Source: JBBSDP01 sp038240605
Lineage (GTDB): Bacteria > Planctomycetota > Phycisphaerae > Tepidisphaerales > Tepidisphaeraceae
DNA length: 64,000 nucleotides
Direction: 5' to 3'
NCBI GenBank assembly: GCA_038240605.1
Contig: JBBSDP010000001.1
Coordinates: forward strand, 198,808 to 262,807
Positions within the stretch are counted from its first letter, which is position 1. Every line of letters starts with the position of its first letter. The position numbers and the translations under genes were made by a program. Below, piece after piece: positions 16,699 to 24,343 of this stretch. Under the pieces are notes generated by a model. It was given only the letters and a program-made list of their open reading frames with translations, was not told where the DNA came from and searched no databases.

Positions 16699-18408
16699 TT
16701 ACGGCCTGCGTTGCACCCTGGCCAGCGCCGCCCGAGCCGCGCCGCGGACCATTGGGAACTCATCCTGTGACGCTTCGGACAACACCCCGACCGCTTCGCG
16801 ACCCGCCGGCCCCATTTCCCCCAGTGCAGTGATGGCCAGTTGCCTTGGATAGGGATCGGCGTACTCGCGACGGCGGACGATCCCCTTGAGCACCGGCAGC
16901 GACTCGGAGGCATTCCCCTCAATTCGCCACAACGCCAAAGCCCCGTCCATACGGGCATAGACCATCGGGTCCTTGAGCAGTTCACGAACGGCCCCCGCCG
17001 CCGGACCGGCTGCCCGCCCCATCTCTCCCAGCAACACCGCCGCCCCGTCGCGCACCGCCCAGTCCCGCTCCTGTAGTGCCCCCATCAGGCCCGGCAATAG
17101 CTCGGCCACGTTCCCTTCCACGCGCCACAATGCCCGCGCCGCCATCAGCCGCATCTCCCACCGCGGATCACGCAACACCTGGTGGAGCGACTGCAATGCA
17201 GCGCCCCGCGCCGGCGTGCCGATCCGTCCCAGCGCCGCAATCGACGCCGACCGAATCCCAAAATCCACATCGATGACTGACGCGGCCAGCACCGCAAGCG
17301 CATCAGGCCTCTGCACCCGCAATCGCCCCAGTTGATCGATGGCCGCGAGACGCACGGCGGGATCGGAACCCTTTGCCCCTTCGACGAGAACCCCGGTCGT
17401 CTCATCGTTCGCTCCGTCGATCGTCCCGATCGCGCCCGCCGCATTCGTTCGCACCGCCAGATCCGGGTCGCGCAGCAGCCCGTGAAGCGCCGACGATGCC
17501 GGCTCCGCCGTCCGGCCCAGTCGCCCCAGCGCCAGCGCCGATGCCAGGCGCACGCGGGCCTCCCGATCTTGCAGCCCCGCCGCCAGCCTCTCCGTCAGGC
17601 CGCGGGAAGGAGGCGCAATGGCGGCCAGTGCCTCCACCGCTGCGCTCCGGACGGCCGGCTCCGGGTCTTTTTCCAGCAAGCTGCCTAACGCGCCCACCGC
17701 TGAAACGGCGTCCGGCCCGATGCTCCCCAGGGCCCGCGCCGCCAGTTCCCGATGCATCGCCGATTTCGATCCGAGCAATTGCTCGAGCGCCGGCGCCGCG
17801 GCCGGCCCGATTTGTCCCAGCGCGGTGAAGGCGGCTGACGCGGCATCACCATCATCCGCCGTCTCCACTCGCTTCTGTAACTCAGGAATTGCTTCCCGTG
17901 CCTCGGCGCCGATCTGTCCGATCGCGACGGCAGCGCGTCGGCGCACCTCGGGCGCCGGATCGCGCAGCGCCGCGATCAACATCGGCAACGCCGGTTTGGC
18001 CGCATAGCCCAGGGTGTCCAGCGCCCGCGCCGCTTCGTAGCGCACGCGCGGATCCGCGTCGGCCAGCAGCGGCGTCAGGCCCGGCACCGCCGTTCGCGCC
18101 GCGATCCCCATCTCCGCGATCGCCCCCGCCGCCCGGGCCCGGATCTCCGGGTTCGACGCTCCCAATGCATTCGACCACTGCGCCAGCGTCTTGCCGCGAT
18201 AGGAAGGAGGCGGATTGGCATCGTCGGTTGGCGCGGGCGCCGCCCGGGCTATCGACTTGCACGAGAAGATCGCGATCGCGACGAATGTAAGATATGCGAA
18301 CTTCGCCTGCCCTGAGCGCCGTCGAAGGGAACGTTCAACATTGCCTGCGCTGAGCGCAGTCGAAGCGAACGTCGAACATCGAACTGAATGCGAACGGTCA
18401 TGCGTCAA
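16699..18408 (-). CDS. HEAT-repeat exported protein
   Basis: About 569 residues made almost wholly of HEAT/PBS-lyase-like repeats from residue 75 to the end. There are roughly 12-13 units with patterns such as DADPRVRYEAARALDTLG, DPAPEVRRRAAVAIGQIG and DPDLAVRTNAAGAIGTI. They form a scaffold for protein contacts. A hydrophobic stretch (LTFVAIAIFSC) near residue 40 looks like a signal or lipoprotein leader. The start is uncertain: the only in-frame option is a TTG at 18408, and the first 38 residues are encoded by two tandem copies of a dispersed repeat, so the N-terminus may be repeat-derived. PRGKTLAQW-like text (YRGKTLAQWSNALG) after the leader is typical of planctomycete HEAT proteins. Confidence 0.82.
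   Translation of the reverse strand: MTHDRSHSVRCSTFASTALSAGNVERSLRRRSGQAKFAYLTFVAIAIFSCKSIARAAPAPTDDANPPPSYRGKTLAQWSNALGASNPEIRARAAGAIAEMGIAARTAVPGLTPLLADADPRVRYEAARALDTLGYAAKPALPMLIAALRDPAPEVRRRAAVAIGQIGAEAREAIPELQKRVETADDGDAASAAFTALGQIGPAAAPALEQLLGSKSAMHRELAARALGSIGPDAVSAVGALGSLLEKDPEPAVRSAAVEALAAIAPPSRGLTERLAAGLQDREARVRLASALALGRLGRTAEPASSALHGLLRDPDLAVRTNAAGAIGTIDGANDETTGVLVEGAKGSDPAVRLAAIDQLGRLRVQRPDALAVLAASVIDVDFGIRSASIAALGRIGTPARGAALQSLHQVLRDPRWEMRLMAARALWRVEGNVAELLPGLMGALQERDWAVRDGAAVLLGEMGRAAGPAAGAVRELLKDPMVYARMDGALALWRIEGNASESLPVLKGIVRRREYADPYPRQLAITALGEMGPAGREAVGVLSEASQDEFPMVRGAARAALARVQRRP
18306..18381. repeat. Two tandem copies of a CCTG-CTGAGCG dispersed repeat
   Basis: Copies start at 18306 and 18344 (period 38 bases) and share CCTGC-CTGAGCGC-GTCGAAG-GAACGT. 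They overlap the 5' end of the HEAT-repeat gene. CTGAGC-GTCGAAG-type repeats of this kind are widespread in bacterial genomes as intergenic elements. Confidence 0.7.
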
Positions 18409-18446
18409 ATCTCACCCGGGTTGAAGTTGAACGCCGGCGGTTCCGA

Positions 18447-18495
<49 letters not shown>

Positions 18496-18508
18496 TTCAA
18501 TGACCCAC

Positions 18509-19162
18509 TCATTTCTCTCGCCCCGCAATCACGGCTTCAGCGAACGCCTTGGCGATTGCCGAGATGGCCGGCCAGTCATTTCGGGCCATCGCATCTCTGG
18601 GAAACATCGCCGATCCGACGCCCAGGCAGACCGCACCGGCTCGAATCCAGTCACCGACGTTCTTCAGTTCCACGCCGCCCGTCGGCATGAGTCGCAGCCA
18701 CGGGAGCGGCGCGAGGACGTCTTTGAAATAACCGGGGCCGAGGGCCGTGGAGGGGAAGACCTTCACCAGGTCCGCACCGGCTGTCGCGGCGCGGACGATC
18801 TCCGTTGGCGTGAACGCACCCGGGATGCTCACCTTGTCGAGTTTCAGCGTGGCGGCGACGGTTTCGGCGTCGAAGCTCGGTGAGACGACGAACTCGGCTC
18901 CAACGTCGATGGCCCGCCGTGCGGTGTCGGCGTCGAGCACCGTTCCAACTCCAATGATCATCGTTTGCCCGAAACGCCGCCGGAGGGTGGCGATCCCCTC
19001 GATCGCGTTCGGCGTCGTCATCGTGACCTCGATGACCGGCACACCGCCCGCGAGCAGCGCTTGCGCCAATTCCACCAGGTGGTCCGCCGACTTGGCGCGC
19101 ACGACGGGCACCAATCCGACTGCGGTCAGTTTCTCGAGGATCTGTTGTTTGTTTTGACCCAT
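18509..19162 (-). CDS. eda: Bifunctional KDPG/KHG aldolase
   Basis: A 217-residue class I aldolase that splits 2-keto-3-deoxy-6-phosphogluconate into pyruvate and glyceraldehyde 3-phosphate (Entner-Doudoroff or hexuronate route). Glu45 lies in VPVIEVTMTTPNA and the Schiff-base Lys134 in GADLVKVFPS. The phosphate site is LMPTGGVELKNVGDW. ATG 19162 starts the homology; an in-frame extension to 19396 is mostly repeat sequence and is rejected. No kinase or dehydratase of the pathway is adjacent, so the gene seems to stand alone. Confidence 0.92.
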   Translation of the reverse strand: MGQNKQQILEKLTAVGLVPVVRAKSADHLVELAQALLAGGVPVIEVTMTTPNAIEGIATLRRRFGQTMIIGVGTVLDADTARRAIDVGAEFVVSPSFDAETVAATLKLDKVSIPGAFTPTEIVRAATAGADLVKVFPSTALGPGYFKDVLAPLPWLRLMPTGGVELKNVGDWIRAGAVCLGVGSAMFPRDAMARNDWPAISAIAKAFAEAVIAGREK

Positions 19163-19260
19163 GTCGAAGATTGAACCTTCGAGCGGCGGAAGATGCCAGT
19201 TCAGGAACATGAGCCGAATCGGGAACTCCTCGAAGATCCAAGTCATCCATCGCGGGCGCA

Positions 19261-19330
19261 GGGGCTGGCTGCCCCTGCAACCCCGCTCGGGGTGGTCCCC
19301 GAGCGGGGGTTGCAGGGGGCAGCCAGCCCC
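19261..19330. repeat. 70-base near-perfect hairpin element
   Basis: Arm 19261-19292 (GGGGCTGGCTGCCCCTGCAA...) pairs with 19297-19330 over 32 bp. There are two single-G bulges and a 4-base loop (TGGT). It lies between the divergent eda and SDR genes, outside any credible reading frame. The shape fits a REP- or MITE-like palindromic element; as RNA it would fold very stably in either direction. Confidence 0.85.
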
Positions 19331-19457
19331 ATGCATCTGCGACTTTGCATTGATCGACGGGAATCGACTCAGAAATATCTGCGGGACGTATTTCAAGTCA
19401 AAGTCTCAACGACCCCCCCACTGGCCCCCCGCCGGATCGAAGTCTACATTGTCTGCC

Positions 19458-20258
19458 ATGTCGTCCGCCGGCGCATTAACCGACAAGGTCTTCGTCGTCA
19501 TCGGCGGCACCGGGGGACTCGGCCTCTCCGGCGCACTCGCCTGCGTCCGCGCCGGAGCCAAAGTGGTCGTGGTGGGCCGGGATCTGGCCGGCGTTCATGC
19601 GGCGCAGCGAGCGATGGGTGAACAGGGCCGTGCCCTGGCTGGCGATGCCTCCGACCCGCACACCGCGCCCGCCGCCATCGAGCTGGCCCTGAATGCCTTT
19701 GGCCATTTCAACGGGCTGTATCACGTGGCCGGCGGAAGCGGCCGTAAGTCGGGCGACGGCCCGCTGCACGAGATCAGCGACGACGGGTGGGATTACACGC
19801 TGAAGCTCAACCTCACCTCGCTGCTCTATTCCAACCGAGCGGCGGCGCGGCAACTGCTCAAGCAGGGCACCGGCGGCTGCGTGCTGAACATGGGCTCGGT
19901 CCTGGCCTTCTCCCCGTCGCCGCACCACTTCGCCACCCACGCCTATGCGACGACGAAGGCAGCCGCCGTCGGCCTCACCCGCGCCGCCGCTGCTTACTAC
20001 GCACCGCGAAACATTCGCTTCAATCTGCTTGCCCCGGCGCTGGTGCAGACGCCGATGTCCCAGCGCGCCAGCGGCGACGAGCAGATCGTCCGTTACATCC
20101 GCGGCAAGCAGCCGCTCGACGGCGGCCGCATCGGCCGCACCGACGATCTCGATGCCGCGGTCGTCTATTTCCTCTCCGACGCCGCCCGCTTCGTCACCGG
20201 CCAGGTCCTGAACGTCGACGGCGGCTGGTCCGTCACGGAAGGCCATCACGACGGCTGA
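19458..20258 (+). CDS. Short-chain dehydrogenase/reductase (SDR)
   Basis: A 266-residue classical SDR. The NAD(P) loop is GGTGGLG (residues 16-22). The catalytic residues are Ser147 (LNMGSV), Tyr163 and Lys167 (Y-A-T-T-K), with Asn118 in LKLNLTS. The C-terminal block GQVLNVDGGWSV is typical of the family. The substrate is unknown; acyl carrier or sugar alcohol oxidation are both possible. ATG 19458 has no strong Shine-Dalgarno site. The gene is divergent from eda across the hairpin element. Confidence 0.9.
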   Translation: MSSAGALTDKVFVVIGGTGGLGLSGALACVRAGAKVVVVGRDLAGVHAAQRAMGEQGRALAGDASDPHTAPAAIELALNAFGHFNGLYHVAGGSGRKSGDGPLHEISDDGWDYTLKLNLTSLLYSNRAAARQLLKQGTGGCVLNMGSVLAFSPSPHHFATHAYATTKAAAVGLTRAAAAYYAPRNIRFNLLAPALVQTPMSQRASGDEQIVRYIRGKQPLDGGRIGRTDDLDAAVVYFLSDAARFVTGQVLNVDGGWSVTEGHHDG

Positions 20259-20368
20259 TCTATCTGCAATGCACGGCTTCGGTGCCGACCGCCCTCACAT
20301 CGCACAGCAGGTAATTTCCCTCACAAATGGTGGAGGCGGCCATGGTAGGTCGTGGTATTTAGGATCAA

Positions 20369-21118
20369 ATGTGCATCATGCGTCGCCGCGCGTTTACCCT
20401 CGTCGAATTGTTGATCGTGGTCGGGATCATCGCGGTCCTGCTTTCCATCCTGCTGCCGGTGATCGGCCAGGCGCGGTTTCGCGCCCGCGTAATCGTGTGC
20501 GCGAGCAACGAGCGGCAATTCGTCGCCGCACTGACCTCGTACGCCATCGACAACAACGATTCGTTCCCCCGCTTTGATTCCCCCAGCCCGCTGAGCCCCA
20601 ACACCGGGGCAGACAACCCGCACGATGTGACCTACGAGTTCTACAACACGCTCACCACCAAGTATCAACTGCCCCACTCGATGTTCTTCTGCCCGTTCAT
20701 TTCGGAGTTGGTCGTCGATTTCTGGTGGAACAACGGCACCTTCGTGCAGATGGGTTACTGCTACTGGGTCCCCCGCTCGACCGGCGGCGCCCTCTTCCCG
20801 CCCGACCCCGGCGGCGCATTCCTCGTCAACGGAACCACCACCACCCACGGCCCCTCGAAGCTCGGCGGACCGTTGAGCGCGACGAATCCCGTTTTGTCCG
20901 ATGACATCTACCTGTTCCCCAACGTTCCCGTCTCCTCCCCCAACTACGTGATCGCCAACGCCCCCCCGTCGGATTTCTACCAGGACGATTGCGGCCACCT
21001 CTACAACGGCCAGATCAAACTGACCAACGAGGCGTACGCCGACGGCCACGTCGAAGCCGTCACCCCCGACCGCCTGCGCTGGAGCTTCCTCAGCGGCAAC
21101 GCATGGGTTTGCCGCTGA
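20369..21118 (+). CDS. Prepilin-type N-cleavage protein with ADGH-type C-terminus
   Basis: A 249-residue pseudopilin-like protein. The N-terminus MRRRAFTLVELLIVVGIIAV (ATG 20378, or 20369 with two more codons) is a canonical prepilin leader cut before Phe, followed by the hydrophobic helix. The body has CASNERQFVAALTSYAIDNN, as in DUF1559-type proteins, and near the end EAYADGHVEAVTPDRL, the H-X9-DG-like motif. Such proteins are exported by a type II/IV-pilus-like machine in planctomycetes and occur in many copies. Unlike its paralogue at 11.3-12.1 kb, this frame is intact. Confidence 0.88.
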   Translation: MCIMRRRAFTLVELLIVVGIIAVLLSILLPVIGQARFRARVIVCASNERQFVAALTSYAIDNNDSFPRFDSPSPLSPNTGADNPHDVTYEFYNTLTTKYQLPHSMFFCPFISELVVDFWWNNGTFVQMGYCYWVPRSTGGALFPPDPGGAFLVNGTTTTHGPSKLGGPLSATNPVLSDDIYLFPNVPVSSPNYVIANAPPSDFYQDDCGHLYNGQIKLTNEAYADGHVEAVTPDRLRWSFLSGNAWVCR

Positions 21119-21138
21119 ACGGAGAGTTCAGAGATCAA

Positions 21139-21232
21139 AGTTTAGAGTTTAGAGTTTAGGGAAGACGTCGCCTGCCGCGCGAACATGGCGGCGCCTTGAA
21201 CCCCGAACCCCGAACCCCGAACCCTGAACCCT
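21139..21232 (+). repeat. Two short heptamer arrays
   Basis: Three AGTTTAG units (21139-21159) and five GAACCCC/GAACCCT units (21198-21232) fill the gap between the prepilin gene and the SIS gene. They resemble the GTTCGAT array at 18.4 kb in unit length. Confidence 0.8.
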
Positions 21233-21277
21233 CCCCTGCTTCGACTCCATCGCGATGGAACGTTACAACTTGCCTCC

Positions 21278-22060
21278 ATGTCCCCCGCTTTCGATTATCT
21301 CAATCAGTGCCGCGGCCTGATCGACGCCGTGGCGGCGCAGCAATCCCGCATCGAGCAGGCCGCGGATTGGTTTGTGGCGACCATCCTCGCCGGCCGGATG
21401 GTTCACGTCTTCGGATCCGGGCACAGCCGGATCATGGTCGAGGAGATGTGGCCGCGCTACGGCTCGTTCCCCGGCTTCAACCCGATCGTCGAACTTTCGC
21501 TGACGTTCCACACGCAGGTCGTCGGCGCCAACGGCCAGCGCCAGGCGATGTTCCTGGAAAACGTCAGCGGCCTGGCCGAGCGAATCCTCCGCAACTTCGA
21601 ACTCGCCCCCGTCGATTCGGCCCTGGTGATCTCCTCCTCCGGCTGCAACGTCGTCCCCATCGAGATGGCGCAGATTTTCCAGCAGCGGAAGATCAAGGTC
21701 GTCGCGATCGTCAGCCGTCGCCACTCCGAGGCGACCGCGTCGCGACACCCCGCCGGCAAAAAGCTCCCCGACTTCGCCGACCTCACCCTCGACACCGGCG
21801 CCCCGCCCGGCGACGCCATGGTTCACATTCCCAACCTCCCCACCCCCGTATCCCCCGGCTCCACGATCGGCGGCTGCCTGCTCGTCAACGCCATCAAAGC
21901 GGAGGTCGCACAGCGGCTGATGACTGGTGGGGCGCCACCGAAGGTCCTGACGGGAGCGGCTATCGTAGGTTCGGAGGCAGCAACCCAGCTCTTCGAAGCG
22001 GCGTACGACGAGCACGCGCGAAGACTCGCGAAGCTTTATTCCAAGATCGGAACCAGGTGA
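21278..22060 (+). CDS. SIS-domain sugar-phosphate-binding protein (UPF0309-like)
   Basis: A 260-residue cytoplasmic protein. The SIS core begins MVHVFGSGHSRIMVEEMWPRYG (residues 40-61), with a second phosphate-binding block VDSALVISSSGCNVVPIEMAQ near 122 and KVVAIVSRRHSEA near 146. This fits the UPF0309 family, SIS proteins related to phosphosugar isomerases and MurNAc-6-P etherases; the exact substrate is unknown. The segment TPVSPGSTIGGCLLVNAIKA (about 188-207) and what follows is found again as a gene fragment at 23549-23734. Spacing to the upstream gene is filled by simple repeats. Confidence 0.85.
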   Translation: MSPAFDYLNQCRGLIDAVAAQQSRIEQAADWFVATILAGRMVHVFGSGHSRIMVEEMWPRYGSFPGFNPIVELSLTFHTQVVGANGQRQAMFLENVSGLAERILRNFELAPVDSALVISSSGCNVVPIEMAQIFQQRKIKVVAIVSRRHSEATASRHPAGKKLPDFADLTLDTGAPPGDAMVHIPNLPTPVSPGSTIGGCLLVNAIKAEVAQRLMTGGAPPKVLTGAAIVGSEAATQLFEAAYDEHARRLAKLYSKIGTR

Positions 22061-22195
22061 TCGAGAACGAAAACGACGAAAACGCGTGCCACTGGAGAGG
22101 CCGCCGATCGTCCCACACGCCCGTTCCAACGGTCCAACTCGTTTCACCGACTTTCAGTTGTGCCGGTCCCGGACGCGCGATACGCTTTAGTTGCC

Positions 22196-22633
22196 ATGGG
22201 CGAATTCTCCCCACCGCCTCCATCGAACGCTCCGGCGCCCAAGTGCATTAGTCTTCTTCTTTGCGAGGCGGCGCACCTCATCGCCGGCAGCGCGAATCAG
22301 ATCATCGTTAACACGTTCAACTCCCTGGGCGTGAGCGGCTGTCCGATCCTCTTTCCAAAGATCACGGTCGTTTACACCCTGACCAGCGGGCACGGCAATT
22401 ATGAGCTTGACATCTCCCTGGTCCCTTCCGGCGGCGGCCCGCCGCTGATCGAAGCCCGCCAGCGAATTGAACTCGGCAACCCCCTTGCCATTTTGGATGG
22501 GGTGATGACCTTTATGAAGGTCCCGATTCCCGTGCCTGGCCGTCATTGGGTGGAAGTGCGCTGTGGAAGCGAATTGATCGGTCAGCGCCCGTTCTATGTC
22601 GGAATCACCCCCGGCGCCGGCGCGTTGGCGTGA
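22196..22633 (+). CDS. Small conserved-type protein of unknown function
   Basis: A 145-residue soluble protein starting at ATG 22196. After a Pro-rich N-terminus comes a beta-sandwich-like pattern: PKCISLLLCEAAHLIAGSAN, ITVVYTLTSGHGNYELDISL, IPVPGRHWVEVRCGSELIGQ, RPFYVGI. No catalytic motif is visible. It resembles small planctomycete proteins of the DUF6941 kind, but I hold that loosely. It lies at the left end of the 22.1-23.7 kb accessory segment, just upstream of the nucleotidyltransferase promoter. Confidence 0.65.
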   Translation: MGEFSPPPPSNAPAPKCISLLLCEAAHLIAGSANQIIVNTFNSLGVSGCPILFPKITVVYTLTSGHGNYELDISLVPSGGGPPLIEARQRIELGNPLAILDGVMTFMKVPIPVPGRHWVEVRCGSELIGQRPFYVGITPGAGALA

Positions 22634-22644
22634 CCGCGTAAGAT

Positions 22645-22711
22645 TTGAAGGCGTCATCGTCTCCATTGTTTAATCTACGCGAACGGCGTAAGATTCTACG
22701 CGATATGCGTA
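22645..22711 (+). promoter_or_regulatory. Promoter with two phased palindromic operators
   Basis: A TTGAAG -35 (22645-22650), an 18-base spacer and a TTTAAT -10 (22669-22674) are followed at once by two 15-bp palindromes of the form TACGC-N5-GCGTA. These lie at 22676-22690 and 22697-22711, exactly 21 bp (two helical turns) apart; the second overlaps the ATG at 22705. A further half site GCGTA lies at 22636-22640. This arrangement suits a dimeric repressor, most simply the winged-helix protein encoded directly downstream. Confidence 0.7.
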
Positions 22712-23421
22712 AGTCCTCGCCCGTTCTCTCTCCGCTGTTCAATCCCACGATGCAAGGCGTCTTGGGGGCGACGGTTCTGCGTCCTGAGCGAGAGTGGTAC
22801 TTGAGCGATTTGGCCGCCCACCTCGGGGTGGGGCCGTCATCCTTGCAGCGAACGCTGGCAAAGCTGACGCGCGCGGGCATTCTCAACCGCCGTGGCAACG
22901 GCAACCGCGTTTACTACCGGCCCGATCCAGCGTGTCCGATCCTGAACGAGCTTGCGGGCATCCTGACGAAAACGGCGGGCATCGCTGAGCCGCTGCGTGA
23001 GGCGTTGGCCCCATTCGCGGGCAAGATTCGTGTCGCCTTCATCCACGGTTCCGTCGCGGAGGAACGCGAACGCTCGGAAAGCGATATTGACCTGATCATC
23101 GTCGGCGACGCGCCGAATTCCGATCTGACCTTTGCCCTGCGTCCGCTGAGCGATCGGTTGGGACGCGAGGTTAATTTTACGCGGTATACACCAAAAGAGT
23201 TTGCGGCGAAGATCGCTGACGGCCATCATTTCCTCTCGACGGTGCTGCGCAAACAGCGGATCTTTCTGATTGGCGATGAGACACTACTTCACGTTTCAAG
23301 CCTTGCAGGCGGCGGACTGCGCGTTCGTAAAGGTGGCGATCTACTTCGACAGCGCCCGCGACACGCGAAACATTTTTTCATACGACTCGCCGGCGTCCAT
23401 AAGCGACACCGATGCCGATGA
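22705..23421 (+). CDS. Winged-helix nucleotidyltransferase (MNT-type antitoxin-like)
   Basis: About 238 residues from ATG 22705. Residues 10-80 form an ArsR-like winged helix (VLRPEREWYLSDLAAHLGVG; LQRTLAKLTRAGILNRRGNG). A minimal nucleotidyltransferase follows: FIHGSVAEERERSESDIDLI, the G-S-x10-D-x-D motif of MNT proteins. Family members pair with HEPN toxins. The normal C-terminus would end soon after KQRIFLIGDE; here about 45 Arg/Lys-rich residues follow that are read out of frame across the HEPN remnant. That tail suggests the original stop and the start of the HEPN gene were lost by deletion. TTG 22645 is a possible but unlikely upstream start because it lies in the -35 box. Confidence 0.82.
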   Translation: MRKSSPVLSPLFNPTMQGVLGATVLRPEREWYLSDLAAHLGVGPSSLQRTLAKLTRAGILNRRGNGNRVYYRPDPACPILNELAGILTKTAGIAEPLREALAPFAGKIRVAFIHGSVAEERERSESDIDLIIVGDAPNSDLTFALRPLSDRLGREVNFTRYTPKEFAAKIADGHHFLSTVLRKQRIFLIGDETLLHVSSLAGGGLRVRKGGDLLRQRPRHAKHFFIRLAGVHKRHRCR

Positions 23422-23500
23422 TCTGCTCACGGCCGTCGAGCAGTTTCAACTGGACGCTGAAGCGTGGATCAAGACAACCTATCCCCCGCTTGCGAAATAG
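23270..23500 (+). pseudogene. HEPN toxin remnant, N-terminal half missing
   Basis: The frame encodes 76 residues. HYFTFQALQ, DSARDTRNIFSYD, then SISDTDADDLLTAVEQFQLD and AWIKTTYPPL match the C-terminal half of a HEPN family that pairs with winged-helix MNT proteins; R-D-T-R-N is the remnant of the R-x4-H/N active-site region. The usual 70-80 residues before HYxxxQAL are absent, and the frame overlaps the aberrant tail of the MNT gene. A deletion joining the MNT end to the HEPN middle explains both. The assignment rests on remembered family patterns. Confidence 0.6.
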
Positions 23501-23548
23501 TGTTCGTTCACATCCCGCCAAGGCCACGGTCTTGTTTACTACCTTTGC

Positions 23549-23734
23549 ATGTCAGCCGTCGTAACTCCCGTCTCCCCCGGCTCAACCATCGGCGGCTGCC
23601 TGCTCGTCAACGCCATCAAGGCCCAAGTCGCCCACCGCCTCACCGCCGCCCCGCCCAAGGTGCTGAGCGGCGCGGCAACCATCGGCGCGGAAAGGGCTTC
23701 CACACTGTTCGAAGCCACAGGCAAGCAAGCTTAG
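23549..23734 (+). pseudogene. Displaced 3' fragment of a SIS-domain gene
   Basis: Sixty-one codons. TPVSPGSTIGGCLLVNAIKA is identical to the SIS protein at 21278-22060, and about 40 of 55 aligned residues match through to the LFEA block; the DNA is also clearly related but diverged. No SIS core precedes it, and it ends before the C-terminal 20 residues of the full gene. It is either the relic of a second SIS gene or a 3' end displaced by insertion of the DNA between 22.06 and 23.55 kb. Confidence 0.8.
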
Positions 23735-24010
23735 TTAGGGAAGGAGATCGGTCGCGGGTACGGCTAAAACCGCGCCGTCACCAAGCTGAAAAACCACCGC
23801 GCCGTTTGAGCTCACCTGCTCCGTTGACGTATAGGCGCCGTGAGCTGAGTCGGGGGCACGCCGCACTTCGATCCCGCGATCGACGAGGTTGATCAGGGTG
23901 TACTGTGGAATCCCCGCGGCGGCGTAAATTCGCTGCTTGGTCGTGCGGTCGTAATCGAGGCTGCTATCCGCGACCTCAATGACGCAGAGGATGTCTTGTG
24001 GGAGCGGGTG
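23735..24010 (-). pseudogene. Uma2-family nuclease fragment, 5' truncated
   Basis: The homologous part is about 90 residues: ARHPLPQDILCVIEVADSSL, DYDRTTKQRIYAAAGIPQY, then LVDRGIEVRR, ending at the stop at 23735. This is the C-terminal half of the Uma2 (DUF820) restriction-endonuclease-like fold, including the E-V and K residues of the catalytic core. The expected N-terminal half (about 90 residues) is missing; the upstream sequence instead carries the promoter and 5' end of the opposite-strand MntA gene. The frame remains open to 24172, but that part has no Uma2 resemblance. Confidence 0.75.
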
Positions 24011-24039
24011 TCGGGCTGTAGCGAAAGGCATCCAGCGAG

Positions 24040-24045
24040 TACAAT
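24040..24045 (+). promoter_or_regulatory. Candidate -10 box of the MntA-HepT operon
   Basis: TACAAT lies 8 bases before ATG 24053, which would give a leaderless or nearly leaderless transcript. The -35 region (TGTAGC at 24017) is weak. No Shine-Dalgarno sequence is present before the ATG, which agrees with a leaderless start. Confidence 0.35.
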
Positions 24046-24052
24046 TTTCTTC

Positions 24053-24343
24053 ATGGTCACGAAGGCCGATGTCTTGAAGCGCCGAGAGGAAATCGTCGCA
24101 TTGGCTAAGCGACACGGGGCGTCCGACATACGCATTTTCGGATCGGTTGCGCGGGGCGACGCCACTGAACATTCAGATCTCGATCTTATCGTCCGCTTTG
24201 AGCCGGGACGCTCGCTGCTGGATCACGGGGGGCTGCTTATGGATCTGCGAGAGCTGCTGGGTGTAAAGGTTGACGTGATAAGTGAGAAAGGGATTCGCGA
24301 ACGATGGCGCAGGCATCTGGCGGAAGAGGCGGTGACGCTTTGA
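24053..24343 (+). CDS. mntA: MntA-type nucleotidyltransferase antitoxin
   Basis: A 96-residue minimal nucleotidyltransferase. The active-site motif is IFGSVARGDATEHSDLDLIV (G-S-x10-D-x-D), with the third Asp expected in KVDVIS. MntA proteins add AMP to a Tyr of the partner HepT toxin and so silence it (type VII toxin-antitoxin). ATG 24053 fits the family length. The stop overlaps the TTG start of the HEPN gene (TTGA), so the two are translationally coupled. Confidence 0.88.
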   Translation: MVTKADVLKRREEIVALAKRHGASDIRIFGSVARGDATEHSDLDLIVRFEPGRSLLDHGGLLMDLRELLGVKVDVISEKGIRERWRRHLAEEAVTL

